This document shows positions 55,523 through 64,000 of a stretch of DNA of 64,000 bases, one piece after another. The DNA lies in the NCBI GenBank assembly GCA_024760545.1, contig CP060501.1, forward strand, positions 4,108,036 to 4,172,035. Direction: 5' to 3'. The position numbers were made by a program, and so were the translations under genes. The stretch's first letter is position 1. Each line of letters begins with the position of its first letter. The notes under the pieces were generated by a model. The model had not been told where the DNA came from, made no database searches, and saw only the letters and a program-made list of their open reading frames with translations. The DNA comes from Nitrospira sp. GTDB lineage: Bacteria > Nitrospirota > Nitrospiria > Nitrospirales > Nitrospiraceae.

Positions 55523-55918
55523 ATGAGTCTAAAAATAGGTACATGGCGCTGTAACATTAATGGCGTTGAATGCGACCTTAATATTGGAAGCGTCAATGGC
55601 GAAGGCGTTATGACCGGCGAACTGAAAAGATTCATACCAGAAGGAACTATTACAGTAGAAGGAATCTGGGACGAAACGTCTCGCAAGCTTTCGTTCACTA
55701 TTCCGCCAAAACCAGGACCCATAGCGGACCAATACGCGCCAGCGATATTTGAAGCCGTCGTATTTAGTACGCCCCGCAATCCAGCACCTGGTGTCGATGT
55801 TATATGGACAATGAGTGGATTCCTTAATGCTGCTGGCCTAGGGTTTGTATTTTCTCAGGGGGGCAATGCGAGGCGAACCACCTTTGGTTGGTTTGCCAGC
55901 ATCACAGAGGTTGCGTAA
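55523..55918 (+). CDS. Hypothetical 131-aa protein
   Basis: ATG 55523 follows GGGAGGGG. The protein starts MSLKIGTWRCNINGVECDL and is predicted beta-rich throughout (EGTITVEGIWDETSRKLSFTI, VIWTMSGFLNAAGLGFVFSQGG). It has only two cysteines and no signal peptide. No family known. Located between the integrase remnant and the distal att repeat, so probably island cargo. Confidence 0.6.
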   Translation: MSLKIGTWRCNINGVECDLNIGSVNGEGVMTGELKRFIPEGTITVEGIWDETSRKLSFTIPPKPGPIADQYAPAIFEAVVFSTPRNPAPGVDVIWTMSGFLNAAGLGFVFSQGGNARRTTFGWFASITEVA

Positions 55919-56137
55919 TCCTCTTGATCCAAGCGAACTGAATATATTCGCCCGACGGGGGACCCAGGCGCGTCAGACGCCTGAGCGATGATGAATTAAA
56001 GCGAATAATGTTTACAGTAGAGTGCAACTCTGCATGGTGCGCGGGTGGTGCGTCGAGGGGGTAGGATCAGGGTCGTTTTGCCGCATTCTGCCCACCAAAG
56101 GGCTTGAACTCATTGAGGGGCACAACCCCGGAGCGAA

Positions 56138-56182
56138 CTTCTAAGCTGAGGGTCGCTGGTTCGATTCCAGCCGGGCGCACCA
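56138..56182 (+). repeat. att repeat (distal)
   Basis: Exact copy of the 3' 45 bases of tRNA-Arg (53757-53801). It lacks the 5' half of the tRNA, so it is not a functional tRNA gene but the other end of the island. Confidence 0.85.
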
Positions 56183-56454
56183 TGCCTTGCTTGGCGTGTA
56201 CCGCCGCCTCTTTAGAGTTTTCTGGAATTAATTGGCGGCGGATAGACCCCTTGAGTGTCCCTCCTGTTTCTTCGAGAATTCTTACTCGTGCCGCGCGCTC
56301 GTCATCGAACTGTCATAGCGGCGAATACATTCTGATTCTTAGCGTTACCAACAATCGAAGGGCCTACGTGATCGCGAATAATCGGGCTGAGGGGAATGCA
56401 CCGGTAACGATTCAGGCATTGATGAACGGCTTTCAACCTGATTTTGGCGCGGTA

Positions 56455-56673
56455 TTATGACGTGGGCTCCCGTGAATCGATCAGTCGCTGTGCCTGTTTC
56501 AACGCGGCAGCTTGTGCCTCTTCGCGGGATTTAAAGCTGCCTTCAGGTCGTCCTCTGTTACATCTCCATCGTGTTGACTCGAACTCAAAGATGACATAGC
56601 GACAACTCCAAGTTCCATCCGCATGCTGATCAGGAGTCCTCAGTTCGACCCAGCGCTTATTGTTGTCGGGCAT
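56455..56673 (-). CDS. Small 72-aa protein
   Basis: Start ATG 56673 follows GGAG at six bases; the frame extends to 56715, but that start would sit at the predicted transcription start. Sequence: MPDNNKRWVELRTPDQHADG, a Trp- and Arg-rich strand section (RYVIFEFESTRWRCNRG) and a C-terminal helix (SREEAQAAALKQAQRLID). Soluble; no family recognised. Expressed from the sigma-54 promoter 56751-56736 with UAS site g behind it. Confidence 0.6.
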   Translation of the reverse strand: MPDNNKRWVELRTPDQHADGTWSCRYVIFEFESTRWRCNRGRPEGSFKSREEAQAAALKQAQRLIDSREPTS

Positions 56674-56735
56674 TGAGGTCTCCACCAGGCTCTCGCCATC
56701 CATGACCATGAGCATTCCTGACGCTCAGCTTCATA

Positions 56736-56751
56736 AGCAAGCCACAGGCCA
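56736..56751 (-). promoter_or_regulatory. Sigma-54 (-24/-12) promoter, leftward
   Basis: Minus strand TGGCCTGTGGCTTGCT: TGGC, G at position 7 and TTGCT match. It faces the 72-aa gene with a leader of about 50 bases; the nearer UAS centre is 79 bp away. Confidence 0.7.
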
Positions 56752-56820
56752 CGGCTGATCCCCGCGAATGCTGTGAATGCTGAGTATCGCGGGTTTCCTC
56801 CAGAGGAAAGTCCCATGAGG

Positions 56821-56859
56821 TGAATCACAGTTGATACATAGAGAATCTAAATGAATTCA
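56821..56859. promoter_or_regulatory. Tandem UAS palindromes (site g), shared by divergent promoters
   Basis: 56821-56838 is TGAATC-N6-GATACA, and 56842-56859 is AGAATC-N6-AATTCA. Centres are exactly 21 bp apart. It lies midway between the leftward promoter (79 bp) and the rightward promoter (86 bp), so one bound activator could serve both. Confidence 0.65.
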
Positions 56860-56934
56860 GGCTGCTTTTCGGGAAGAGCAGGGGATAGTCCTGAATCTCC
56901 AGCATTTGTGAGTCTGAGTCCTCGTGGCCGTCAG

Positions 56935-56950
56935 TGGTCTGCAACTTGCT
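56935..56950 (+). promoter_or_regulatory. Sigma-54 (-24/-12) promoter, rightward
   Basis: TGGTCTGCAACTTGCT on +: TGG, G at position 7 and TTGCT match. It faces the 61-aa membrane protein at 57107 with a leader of about 145 bases; UAS centre 86 bp upstream. Confidence 0.65.
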
Positions 56951-57106
56951 GATGGAAATGCATACGCATCTTGGACCGTCCAACCCGTAAGGTTCCAATC
57001 ATCGGGACGCCGAACGCTGACGACAGTTTACACACGCAATCATGGGATCACCCATTTGCAAACTATTCGAATGTCCTAGAAGAGAGCCAGGAAGGAGGGA
57101 CCTATC

Positions 57107-57292
57107 ATGAGAGTCAAGCGTCCACTTGTTCAGCAGTTGTTGGCGGGGATTACACTCTTTTTCGTGCTCGGTGCTCTCTCGATGATCTGGCCCGCCATCA
57201 TGACGCTCTTCCTTGGTGTACTCCTGCTTCTCCAATCGTGCAGCGCCGAACCGACAATGACGGCGCTGTTGTGGACCGAAGTCGGTAATTAG
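57107..57292 (+). CDS. Small 61-aa membrane protein
   Basis: AGGAGGGACC precedes ATG 57107. MRVKRPLVQQLLAGITLFF and following residues form two closely spaced hydrophobic segments (VLGALSMIWPAIMTLFLGVLLLLQS), with a basic start and a short polar tail containing Cys. Probably inner-membrane. Lies downstream of the rightward sigma-54 promoter at 56935, so likely another small inducible membrane protein of the proposed regulon. Confidence 0.7.
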   Translation: MRVKRPLVQQLLAGITLFFVLGALSMIWPAIMTLFLGVLLLLQSCSAEPTMTALLWTEVGN

Positions 57293-57620
57293 CCAATCTT
57301 TGTCGGCTCTTTTCGACGCCCAGGTCTCCCCGCGATGCTCTCGCGAGAAGCAAGAACACCGGCATTGTCTGCCGAAACATTCGCCAGGAAGGGAGGGTTT
57401 TCTGATACTCGTGAGAACTCTCCGGCGGGGATAAACCCCTCCAGCGTGCGCTGTATCGTCGTCATGCCTCAAAGCGCCCGCCAGTCGTTCGGGTAAGCGC
57501 AGAAGCGGGTTGCATTCCCTAATAAATTCCATGACAAGCGGGTTCCCCCAGTAGACATTCAACAGTGTCGTCCCCTATAGTTTTAGGCGCAATCTCAACC
57601 TTCCAAGGATCCGATCGCGT
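57293..57620. other. Intergenic region, 328 bp
   Basis: No supported gene. An open frame on the minus strand (56999-57562) runs across the 61-aa gene and the promoter region; its Arg/Cys-rich sequence does not look like protein. Presumably holds the promoter of the DUF748 gene. Confidence 0.45.
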
Positions 57621-60557
57621 ATGCGCCAGTTCCTTCGCCTCCGTGTCGTGATCGGTATTCTGGCTGGTCTTCTTGTTCTCTACGCGCTGGTTGGGTTTTT
57701 CCTGCTTCCCTATCTCATCAAAGCGTATGGTATTCCCGCTGCCGCCGAGGGGATCAAGCATCCCGTCGTCCTACGTGACGCGGCGTTCAACCCATTCACG
57801 CTGTCTCTGCAGCTCAATGGATTAGAAGTGCGGGATTTAGATCAGACGCCGCTCTTGGGGTTTGAAGAATTGTTCGTCGATCTCGATGTGAGCACGCTGT
57901 TCTTTCAGAAGATCTCGTTCGACGAAATTCGCCTGTCGATGCCCTTTGTGGCGGCCAGGGTGAATTCTGAGGGGAAGCTGAATCTGATGTCGTTGGCTTC
58001 CCCGGCCGATGACACGGGGTCGAAACCGACTCCGACGACAAGCGAGCCTAAGCGGATGATGCCAGTGGAGATCGATCTGCTGGACATTGACCGGGGGATC
58101 TTGGAATACCGAGATGAATCCAAGCCGAAGCCGGTCATCATCGATGTCGTGCCGATCCAGATCGTGCTACGGAACTTCAGCACCATTCCGTCGCAGGGAA
58201 GCGAAAACGCCCATGCCTTTAGGGCGGAGATCGGGAAGGACGAAGTGGTGACGTGGGAGGGAACGATCTTTCTGGAACCGGTGGAGTCCGACGGCAAGAT
58301 CAGTTTATCCGGGGTCAAACTGAAGACCCTCTATCAAGCTGTGCGCGACCAGTTTCAGTTCGATATTCCGCAGGGCGTTCTTGGTCTGTCGGCGTCCTAT
58401 CATTTCGATCTCCGAGGTCAGGGGCCTGAGGCGATCGTGAACAACGGAAAAGTGTCGTTGCGGAATCTGGCAATCGTGGAACGGGGTGAGATCGAACCGG
58501 TGGTGAATATCCCGGCCTTTGATGTGGAGGGGATTCACTTGGATTTACAAAAACAGACGATCGATATCACCAAGGTCCAGTCGATGAATGCCCGGTTCGA
58601 TGCGTGGCGGGAATCGGATGGTGTGCTCAACTATCAACCGCTGTTTACACCGGTCGGCGGTGGAGAAGCAGTGGAGAAATCCTCGCGTGGGAACGTCAAG
58701 GAAGCGAAGCCGGCAAAGCCCTGGTCCATCACTGTCGACGAGGTCGCCATCAAGAACTATGGCGCGTCGTTCGAAGACCGGACGCTTGAGCGCCCCGGCC
58801 ATGTGAATGTAGATGCGATGAACGTCACGGTAAAGGATGTACAGATTCCGTTCCGGAAACCGCTGCCGATCGATGTGTCGCTGAAATTGAATGAGACCGG
58901 ATCTATCAACGTGAAAGGGAAGGTGGAGGTGGAACCGCTGGTTGCCGATGTGGACCTCAAACTGGAACACATCGACATCCATCCCTTTCAACCGTATCTC
59001 GATCAGTTCCTCAAGGCCGACGTCGTGGAGGGCGCGATTGATCTCAATGGAACGGCGCACTTTGCCAAGGAGCATGTGAACGAGCCCTTGCTGCGGTTTC
59101 AGGGAAACCTGGCGGTGAATCGGTTGGCGCTCGTGGATCGGAAAGACTTTGAAAACGTGGTGACGTGGAAAGCGTTGAACGTGAATCAGATCGCGCTGGG
59201 TGTTGAGCCGACGGCAGTGAAGATCGCAGAAATCATCTGGCAAGAACCGTCCCTCCAGATGATGATCGATGCCGAAGGGCAACTCAACCTCTCGCGTCTC
59301 GCCGCATCGCCTCCCCCCGGCGATCAGGCAGCGGATCAAAAGGGACCCAAGGCCGAGAAGTCTCCAGCCAAATCGGCGGAGCCCGTCCCTGTGACGATCG
59401 ACCAGGTCAAGTTGGTGAAGTTGGCTGCGACGTATCAGGACCTGTCAATTGAGCCAAAGGTACGGACCAGTCTCACGGATTTCGGTGGCACCATCAAAGG
59501 ATTGTCGTCGAAGCAACTAAAAAAAGCCGATGTCAACCTGGCCGGCAAAGTCGGACGCGCGGCCCCGCTCAAAATCGCGGGGAAGATCAACCCATTGAGT
59601 GAAGACGCCTTCACCGATCTGATCATCACACTCGGCGGGATGGATTTGACACCGAGCAGTCCCTACACCGGCAAGTACGTAGGATATGGCTTGTCGAGAG
59701 GTAAGCTGTCGCTCGATTTGAGGTACAAAGTCTCGCAGAAAGTGCTGGAAGCGGAGAACCTTGTGCATGTCGACCAATTGACGTTTGGCGAGAAGACGAA
59801 TAGCCCGGATGCGACCTCGCTCCCCGTTCCGCTGATTGTGGCGCTCTTGAAGGATCGCAAGGGCATGATTGAAATCGACATGCCCATTCGAGGCAATCTC
59901 AAGGATCCGGATTTTAAGTACGGCAAGGTGGTCATCTCGACGTTGCTCAATCTGCTGGGGAAAGTCGTCGCGTCGCCCTTTGCCTTGATGGGAAAACTCG
60001 TGCCGGGTGGCGGGGGCGAGGAGGATTTGCAATTTATCGAGTTTCAGCCCGGGAGCGCTTCGCTGGCCAACGGCGAGATAGCAAAACTAGACGCATTGGA
60101 GAAGGCGTTGGATGAGCGAACTGGGCTCAGGCTGGATATCACGGGAACGTTTGATGCGACGCTTGACGGCGCGGCGCTTCGGACGATGAAACTGCGGGAA
60201 CAACTCTTCGCGCTACGTGGTGGAGCGAAATCCAATCAGGAGGAACTTTCGCCACAAGAGGAACAAGGGCTGGTGGAAAAACTCTTTGCCAAACTGCCCG
60301 TGCAACCCACAGACCCAACCGCAGATGGGTCAACTCAGCCGACGGTGGAAGAGATGAAGCGGAAATTGGCGGCAGCCGTTCAAATTTCCAATAGTGAGCT
60401 GGAAACGCTGGCACGCCAACGCGCTGAGGCGGTACGCGATCGGCTCCTGGAGGATGAAAAGCTCACGGAGGAGCGAATCGGCCTCCTTGATCCGGCCGGT
60501 GCCGAGTCCGGACATGAAAAGGTTCGAACTCAGTTGTCGCTGTCTGCCGGCTCATGA
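57621..60557 (+). CDS. DUF748 (AsmA-like) protein
   Basis: A 978-aa protein. One N-terminal transmembrane helix (about 8-32, VVIGILAGLLVLYALVGFFLLPYL) and a large periplasmic beta-rich part. DUF748 features: HPVVLRDAAFNPFTLSLQLNGLEV, SFDEIRLSMPFVAARVN, and repeated IDLNGTAHF / ISLKGEV-type strands; the C-terminal quarter has the 'DLSG.G...Y.G..I..GKL.ldl.Y' type block (TGKYVGYGLSRGKLSLDLRYKV) and a final helical, OmpA-like region (ALDERTGLRLDITGTFD). AsmA-like proteins bridge the envelope and transport or organise lipids. Confidence 0.9.
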   Translation: MRQFLRLRVVIGILAGLLVLYALVGFFLLPYLIKAYGIPAAAEGIKHPVVLRDAAFNPFTLSLQLNGLEVRDLDQTPLLGFEELFVDLDVSTLFFQKISFDEIRLSMPFVAARVNSEGKLNLMSLASPADDTGSKPTPTTSEPKRMMPVEIDLLDIDRGILEYRDESKPKPVIIDVVPIQIVLRNFSTIPSQGSENAHAFRAEIGKDEVVTWEGTIFLEPVESDGKISLSGVKLKTLYQAVRDQFQFDIPQGVLGLSASYHFDLRGQGPEAIVNNGKVSLRNLAIVERGEIEPVVNIPAFDVEGIHLDLQKQTIDITKVQSMNARFDAWRESDGVLNYQPLFTPVGGGEAVEKSSRGNVKEAKPAKPWSITVDEVAIKNYGASFEDRTLERPGHVNVDAMNVTVKDVQIPFRKPLPIDVSLKLNETGSINVKGKVEVEPLVADVDLKLEHIDIHPFQPYLDQFLKADVVEGAIDLNGTAHFAKEHVNEPLLRFQGNLAVNRLALVDRKDFENVVTWKALNVNQIALGVEPTAVKIAEIIWQEPSLQMMIDAEGQLNLSRLAASPPPGDQAADQKGPKAEKSPAKSAEPVPVTIDQVKLVKLAATYQDLSIEPKVRTSLTDFGGTIKGLSSKQLKKADVNLAGKVGRAAPLKIAGKINPLSEDAFTDLIITLGGMDLTPSSPYTGKYVGYGLSRGKLSLDLRYKVSQKVLEAENLVHVDQLTFGEKTNSPDATSLPVPLIVALLKDRKGMIEIDMPIRGNLKDPDFKYGKVVISTLLNLLGKVVASPFALMGKLVPGGGGEEDLQFIEFQPGSASLANGEIAKLDALEKALDERTGLRLDITGTFDATLDGAALRTMKLREQLFALRGGAKSNQEELSPQEEQGLVEKLFAKLPVQPTDPTADGSTQPTVEEMKRKLAAAVQISNSELETLARQRAEAVRDRLLEDEKLTEERIGLLDPAGAESGHEKVRTQLSLSAGS

Positions 60558-60632
60558 GAGCGGCCTCTGTCAGGTAGGTTCTTTCTAGAAATGTAGTGGA
60601 ATGACGTCCGGCGAGTAGAGGTCGTGATTTTG

Positions 60633-60998
60633 TTACTTGACGTTGTACCGCATCCGTGTCCCGTGCAGGAGTGACAGCTCAATTTCTGAAGCGCTGAGCT
60701 CCCGAGGAAAGAGCACCCCTGAAATCTTACAGGCGTTGATACTGGCGCCGTCCATAATCGCCTTGCTTAAGTCGACCCCTCGGAGGTCGGATTGTCGAAA
60801 GTAGCAGTCGCTGAAATCGAGCCCGTCCGCATCGAGGCCCCGGAGGTCGAGACCACGCAGATCACACCCCCGTAGATCGCATGTATCCCCCGAGGCCTTC
60901 TTCACGTTGAACTCCTTGATGCAGCCTTCACGCAGCATCAAATACATCGGATCATTCGAAATATGCAGATTCGTACGTGTTGGGACTGTCTTATCCAT
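60633..60998 (-). CDS. Pentapeptide-repeat protein
   Basis: A 121-aa protein from ATG 60998 (GGAGCAGG upstream); an open frame to 61127 has no ribosome site. After about 40 residues comes a run of pentapeptide repeats A(D/N)LxX: CDLRG, CDLRG, LDLRG, LDADG, LDFSD, SDLRG, VDLSK. These form a short right-handed quadrilateral beta-helix. Cytoplasmic. Function unknown; longer proteins of this type can mimic DNA, but this one is short. Confidence 0.85.
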   Translation of the reverse strand: MDKTVPTRTNLHISNDPMYLMLREGCIKEFNVKKASGDTCDLRGCDLRGLDLRGLDADGLDFSDCYFRQSDLRGVDLSKAIMDGASINACKISGVLFPRELSASEIELSLLHGTRMRYNVK

Positions 60999-61203
60999 AT
61001 CCTGCTCCGCCGAAAGCCTCATGAGCCATATCGGCATGAGGACACAAAACTTGAGGTGGTCAGTGCTGTTCGTCCAGTGTGAATCAGAGCGTCCGGTGTT
61101 CGACGCGTGGCGCTCTCCCTCTTGCACTCGCCTGTTGCAAAACAGTATGGTACTGATTCAGCGTATTTTACGTAGACTACATTACGACACAAGGAGGTTT
61201 GTC

Positions 61204-61839
61204 ATGGCAGTACGATTGGGAGACGAGGCGCCGAACTTTACGGCGGAGACGACAGAGGGAACCATTAATTTTCATGAATGGCTTGGGAACGGCTGGGGAA
61301 TCTTGTTTTCACACCCCAAGGACTATACACCCGTCTGCACGACAGAGTTGGGGACGATGGCCAAGATCACCCCGGAGTTCAAGAAGCGGGGAGTGAAGGT
61401 TATCGCGGTCAGCGTTGATCCGATGGATTCTCATAAGGGTTGGATCAACGACATCAACGAAACCCAAAAGACGACGGTGAATTATCCCATCATCGCCGAT
61501 CCGGATAAGAAGGTGGCGACGCTGTACGACATGATCCATCCCAACGCCCTCGACAATATGACCGTGCGATCGGTCTTTATGATCGGTCCAGATAAGAAGG
61601 TGAAGCTGACATTGACCTATCCGGCGTCCTGCGGCCGGAACTTCGATGAGCTGTTGAGGGTGATTGACTCCCTGCAACTGACATCGAAGTTCAAAGTCGC
61701 GACCCCGGCGAACTGGAAGGAGGGCGAAGATTGCATCATCACTCCAGCGGTGAGTGACGCCGAAGCGAAAGATCTCTTCCCTAAGGGATTCAAGACCGTG
61801 AAGCCCTATTTACGGTATACGCCGCAGCCTAACCGGTAA
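61204..61839 (+). CDS. 1-Cys peroxiredoxin (Prx6 family)
   Basis: A 211-aa peroxidase. ATG 61204 follows AAGGAGG. Motifs: GDEAPNFTAETTEG, SHPKDYTPVCTTELG (peroxidatic Cys), the Prx6-specific extended C-terminal part with PASCGRNFDELLRVIDSLQLT and the ending KPYLRYTPQP. No second resolving Cys at the usual 2-Cys position, so reduction by thiol or ascorbate-type donors is expected. Followed by a strong terminator. Confidence 0.95.
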   Translation: MAVRLGDEAPNFTAETTEGTINFHEWLGNGWGILFSHPKDYTPVCTTELGTMAKITPEFKKRGVKVIAVSVDPMDSHKGWINDINETQKTTVNYPIIADPDKKVATLYDMIHPNALDNMTVRSVFMIGPDKKVKLTLTYPASCGRNFDELLRVIDSLQLTSKFKVATPANWKEGEDCIITPAVSDAEAKDLFPKGFKTVKPYLRYTPQPNR

Positions 61840-61865
61840 GTTTTGCCGATCATTTTGAATGTAGA

Positions 61866-61902
61866 CGAGCGGGGAAGTGCCCTTCCCCGCTCGTTTCTTT
61901 TT
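61866..61902 (+). terminator. Rho-independent terminator
   Basis: CGAGCGGGGAAG pairs perfectly with CTTCCCCGCTCG around a 4-base loop (stem 61866-61893), followed by TTTCTTTTT. Ends the peroxiredoxin transcript. Confidence 0.92.
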
Positions 61903-62346
61903 CCCCGGTATTAAGGTCTTCCCTGCGAGCATCTCCGTTGCGACTTTATGCCATGCGTTCCATCGGCAAATTATTAAATTATAATACCCACGTAAATATC
62001 ATGAATTGATCAATAAACGAAAAGGATTCTGCCCCCAGAGAATCCGTGATAGTCTCGCCGGTATCACTTCCCCATCCCCGATGATCCCCGTGCCTAACGG
62101 GAGAGTTGTTTGATAAACAGCGGCCGACAGCATCCTTCGTCATCCGAACTAGGGGAAGCCCGATCAAGATCTAGGGGAAAGCTGGGTCTGTATTAGGGAA
62201 AAGCCTGGGTTCAAGCCTGGTTAGGAGGGTTCTGTGAGAAAAAAATCTTGCTATGTTTTGACGACTTAGGCATACTTACCGCCGACTTTCTGAGTTCATC
62301 TGTCGTGGGCAACTGGTACATATTACTCACAAGGGAGGGCATCAGT
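61903..62346. other. Intergenic region, 444 bp
   Basis: No gene seen. It is A+T-rich near 61968-61986 (AAATTATTAAATTATAAT) and must contain the promoter of the highly expressed-looking porin gene. Confidence 0.5.
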
Positions 62347-63636
62347 ATGAAGGGACATTTTAAAAGGCGGTGGTCAAGGTTTGCAGTTGCTGGCGCCGTT
62401 ATGGCCCTGGTAGCTGGAATGGGATCCACGCTGCCCAGTGCCTATGCTGGTGGCACAATCAAAGCCGATGATGATAAGTGGATTTCCGTTGGTATGGGTA
62501 TCCGCACCAGCTTCAACGGCATAGAGGGCGCTGCAGGGGGCGCTTACAGCAACGACTTCAAAGTGGACAATGCTCGTATCTACATCAACGGGCAGATCCA
62601 CAAGTACGTCAAGTTTACGTTCAACACGGAATGTTTCAACTGTAACGTCGGTGGTGGCGCCAGTCAGTTTGGCGGTAACTCCAACATTGGGCTGCTCGAC
62701 GCGATCGGAAAATTCGAGTTCAACGAGTTGATCAACCTCTGGGTCGGACGTACCTTGGTACCGAGCGAGCGCGGTGAGTTGAACGGTCCTTACTACCATG
62801 CGACCTATGATGGCTTCCGGACACCATTTTTCCCGTCTGATTTCAGCGGCAACTTCCCAAGCGGTCCTAATGGAGGTACTGGTGGACAGGCCGGTCTCTA
62901 TGGTCGTGACAACGGCGCGGTCTTCTTCGGAAAGGTCCATCCATTTGGCACCCACCTGTTGTACGTCGCATCCGTATTCACAGGGAACCGTGGTGGTCCA
63001 AATCCAACTGGCAGCTTGTTGTACGCCGGTCGTCTGCAGTGGAACCTGTTGAACGATGAAGACAACCCCGGCTACTACACGAGCGGTACCTACTATGGGA
63101 CGGCTGGAGACATCCTCGCGATTTCAGGAAACGTGGTGCACCAGAAGGATGGCGCTGGTAATCCTGTGGCCAATGCTGTTTCCGATTTTACCGGTCTCTC
63201 CGTCGATCTGTTGTTTGAAAAACTGTTGCCGAACAACCTCGGTGTGTTCACATTCAACGGTGAGTTTAAGCGCTTCTTCGCAAATTACGGCACTCAGGCT
63301 TTCGAACCAGGCAATGGCGCCTTTGGAAACTGCTTTTGTATATTCAACGGCCACTCCTGGTCGGTGTATGGCTTGTACTTGATCCCGCATCAGGTTGGTA
63401 TCGGACGGTTCCAACCCTATGTTCGGTTTACCAGTATTGACCCACGCTACTCTAACACGCGGCAGGAATGGGAAACCGGGGTCAACTATATCATTGCCGG
63501 CCACAATGCCCGCATTTCTGCCTACTACCGGTATGGGGATTTCAACGGGAGCGCAGGAGGGTTCTCATTCATGGCTCCTGGTCAAGCCGTGCAAAAAGTC
63601 GATTCGTTCCATGTGGCCTTGCAGTTGCAGTACTAA
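62347..63636 (+). CDS. Outer-membrane porin
   Basis: A 429-aa protein. GGGAGGG nine bases upstream of ATG 62347; the frame begins earlier at 62248 without a ribosome site. Signal peptide about 1-33 (LPSAYAGG). The mature protein has alternating aromatic beta-strands typical of a barrel (SVGMGIRTSF, ARIYINGQIHKYVKFTFNTE, LWVGRTLVPSERG, AYYRYGDFNG) and ends with an aromatic/Tyr strand (VALQLQY). Resembles phosphate-selective porin-like proteins. The strong terminator and ribosome site suggest high expression. Confidence 0.88.
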   Translation: MKGHFKRRWSRFAVAGAVMALVAGMGSTLPSAYAGGTIKADDDKWISVGMGIRTSFNGIEGAAGGAYSNDFKVDNARIYINGQIHKYVKFTFNTECFNCNVGGGASQFGGNSNIGLLDAIGKFEFNELINLWVGRTLVPSERGELNGPYYHATYDGFRTPFFPSDFSGNFPSGPNGGTGGQAGLYGRDNGAVFFGKVHPFGTHLLYVASVFTGNRGGPNPTGSLLYAGRLQWNLLNDEDNPGYYTSGTYYGTAGDILAISGNVVHQKDGAGNPVANAVSDFTGLSVDLLFEKLLPNNLGVFTFNGEFKRFFANYGTQAFEPGNGAFGNCFCIFNGHSWSVYGLYLIPHQVGIGRFQPYVRFTSIDPRYSNTRQEWETGVNYIIAGHNARISAYYRYGDFNGSAGGFSFMAPGQAVQKVDSFHVALQLQY

Positions 63637-63675
63637 GCACGTCGCGTGAACTAGAAAGTCTGTTCCTCAAATGAG

Positions 63676-63714
63676 AGCCGGAACCCACATCGTGGGTTCC
63701 GGCTTTTCTTTTTT
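63676..63714 (+). terminator. Rho-independent terminator
   Basis: AGCCGGAACCCAC pairs with GTGGGTTCCGGCT (13 bp, 3-base loop), followed by TTTTCTTTTTT. Ends the porin transcript. Confidence 0.95.
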
Positions 63715-63792
63715 ATCCTTCCGCTAAAGTGTTGTTTCCTGCTGGAAGGAGCACGTGGCGGTCTCAGCCGACTAAAAGGTGAAGTGAGGAAA

Positions 63793-64000
63793 CTAGACAA
63801 GCACTAGGCCGGCAGCGCGGACCTTTCTCCACGAAGGGGTGGTCAGAAAGGTGTTGAACTCCGATGACATCCCTGGAAACAGACTGGAGGCCTCCCGTAT
63901 GTGCGGATAGGCCGGAGATGGACGTTGTGGCGTGGCCTCTCTGGTCAGTTGCTCCAGCCATTGGGCTTGCGCTTCCGGTAAGATGAGTACCTGATCTGTT
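63793..64000 (-). CDS. C-terminal end of a gene (partial)
   Basis: On the minus strand the frame entering at the window edge (codons from 63999) is open for 68 residues to TAG at 63795-63793. It reads LILPEAQAQWLEQLTREATP followed by SPAYPHIREASSLFPGMSSEF and TTPSWRKVRAAGLVLV, which has normal protein composition. Family unknown. Convergent with the porin. Confidence 0.6.
   Translation of the reverse strand, partial: TDQVLILPEAQAQWLEQLTREATPQRPSPAYPHIREASSLFPGMSSEFNTFLTTPSWRKVRAAGLVLV

Noticed and set aside
56104-56460. 118-aa frame on + starting beside the distal att repeat
   Set aside because: Its first third is the tRNA-derived repeat; no ribosome site or domain in the rest.
56999-57562. 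187-aa minus frame over the 61-aa membrane protein
   Set aside because: Arg/Cys-rich composition and no ribosome site; overlaps a better supported gene.
58545-59339. 264-aa minus frame inside the DUF748 gene
   Set aside because: Antisense shadow with His/Arg-rich, unlikely composition.

Overview
The window reads as chromosomal DNA of a Gram-negative bacterium. It encodes outer-membrane proteins (a TonB-dependent receptor, a TpsB pore, a porin), many lipoproteins, cobalamin-dependent methionine synthase, HemW, sigma-54 activators and an exported CHAT/TPS locus. Gene content and style suggest Nitrospira or a close relative (inference, not proven here).

Layout. 1-16.9 kb is a patchwork of housekeeping and conserved hypothetical genes: a DsbA-like lipoprotein, an alpha/beta hydrolase with a broken VOC gene behind it, DUF3386/DUF5069, a ClpS-like adaptor, hemW, FmdB, and a SUMF1-domain gene overlapping a PqqC-like gene. 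metH fills 17.1-20.8 kb. 21.1-27.5 kb carries sensory module 1: a sigma-54 response regulator on +, convergent with a TonB receptor / orphan ABC-type binding protein / histidine kinase operon on -. 27.9-28.4 kb is decayed sequence containing a metH-like scrap. 28.4-33.6 kb has an HD-GYP regulator, rph, rdgB, an SGNH-like membrane protein and tRNA-Pro. 33.6-36.5 kb holds a tiny membrane peptide operon and a cupredoxin/beta-propeller lipoprotein. 36.8-41.6 kb is sensory module 2 (binding protein / kinase / regulator), paralogous to module 1. 41.9-52.1 kb is one long minus-strand cluster: metzincin protease, secreted protein, TpsA, TpsB, TPR-CHAT protease, DUF928 protein. 52.5-57.3 kb holds more tiny genes and a small tRNA-Arg island bounded by a 45-bp direct repeat with decayed integrases. 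57.6-64 kb has a DUF748 protein, a pentapeptide protein, 1-Cys peroxiredoxin and a porin.

How it fits together. The main discovery candidate is a regulon visible in the raw sequence. Seven intergenic regions carry a tandem pair of 17-18 bp palindromes of the form TGAATC-N5/6-GATTCA. Their centres lie 20.5-22.5 bp apart, about two helical turns. At five of these regions one or two good -24/-12 (sigma-54) promoters, six in all, lie about 80-130 bp from the palindromes and point at a gene. The targets are the module 2 operon itself, the cupredoxin-propeller lipoprotein, and four transcription units of very small proteins; the module 1 receptor operon and a zinc-ribbon gene have weaker promoters. 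The two sigma-54 regulators have nearly identical C-terminal HTH segments and are the obvious candidates to bind these sites. The model is a duplicated sensory system, in which an orphan periplasmic binding protein informs a kinase and a sigma-54 activator, switching on an outer-membrane receptor, a copper-type lipoprotein and several tiny, mostly membrane, proteins. The ligand is not evident.
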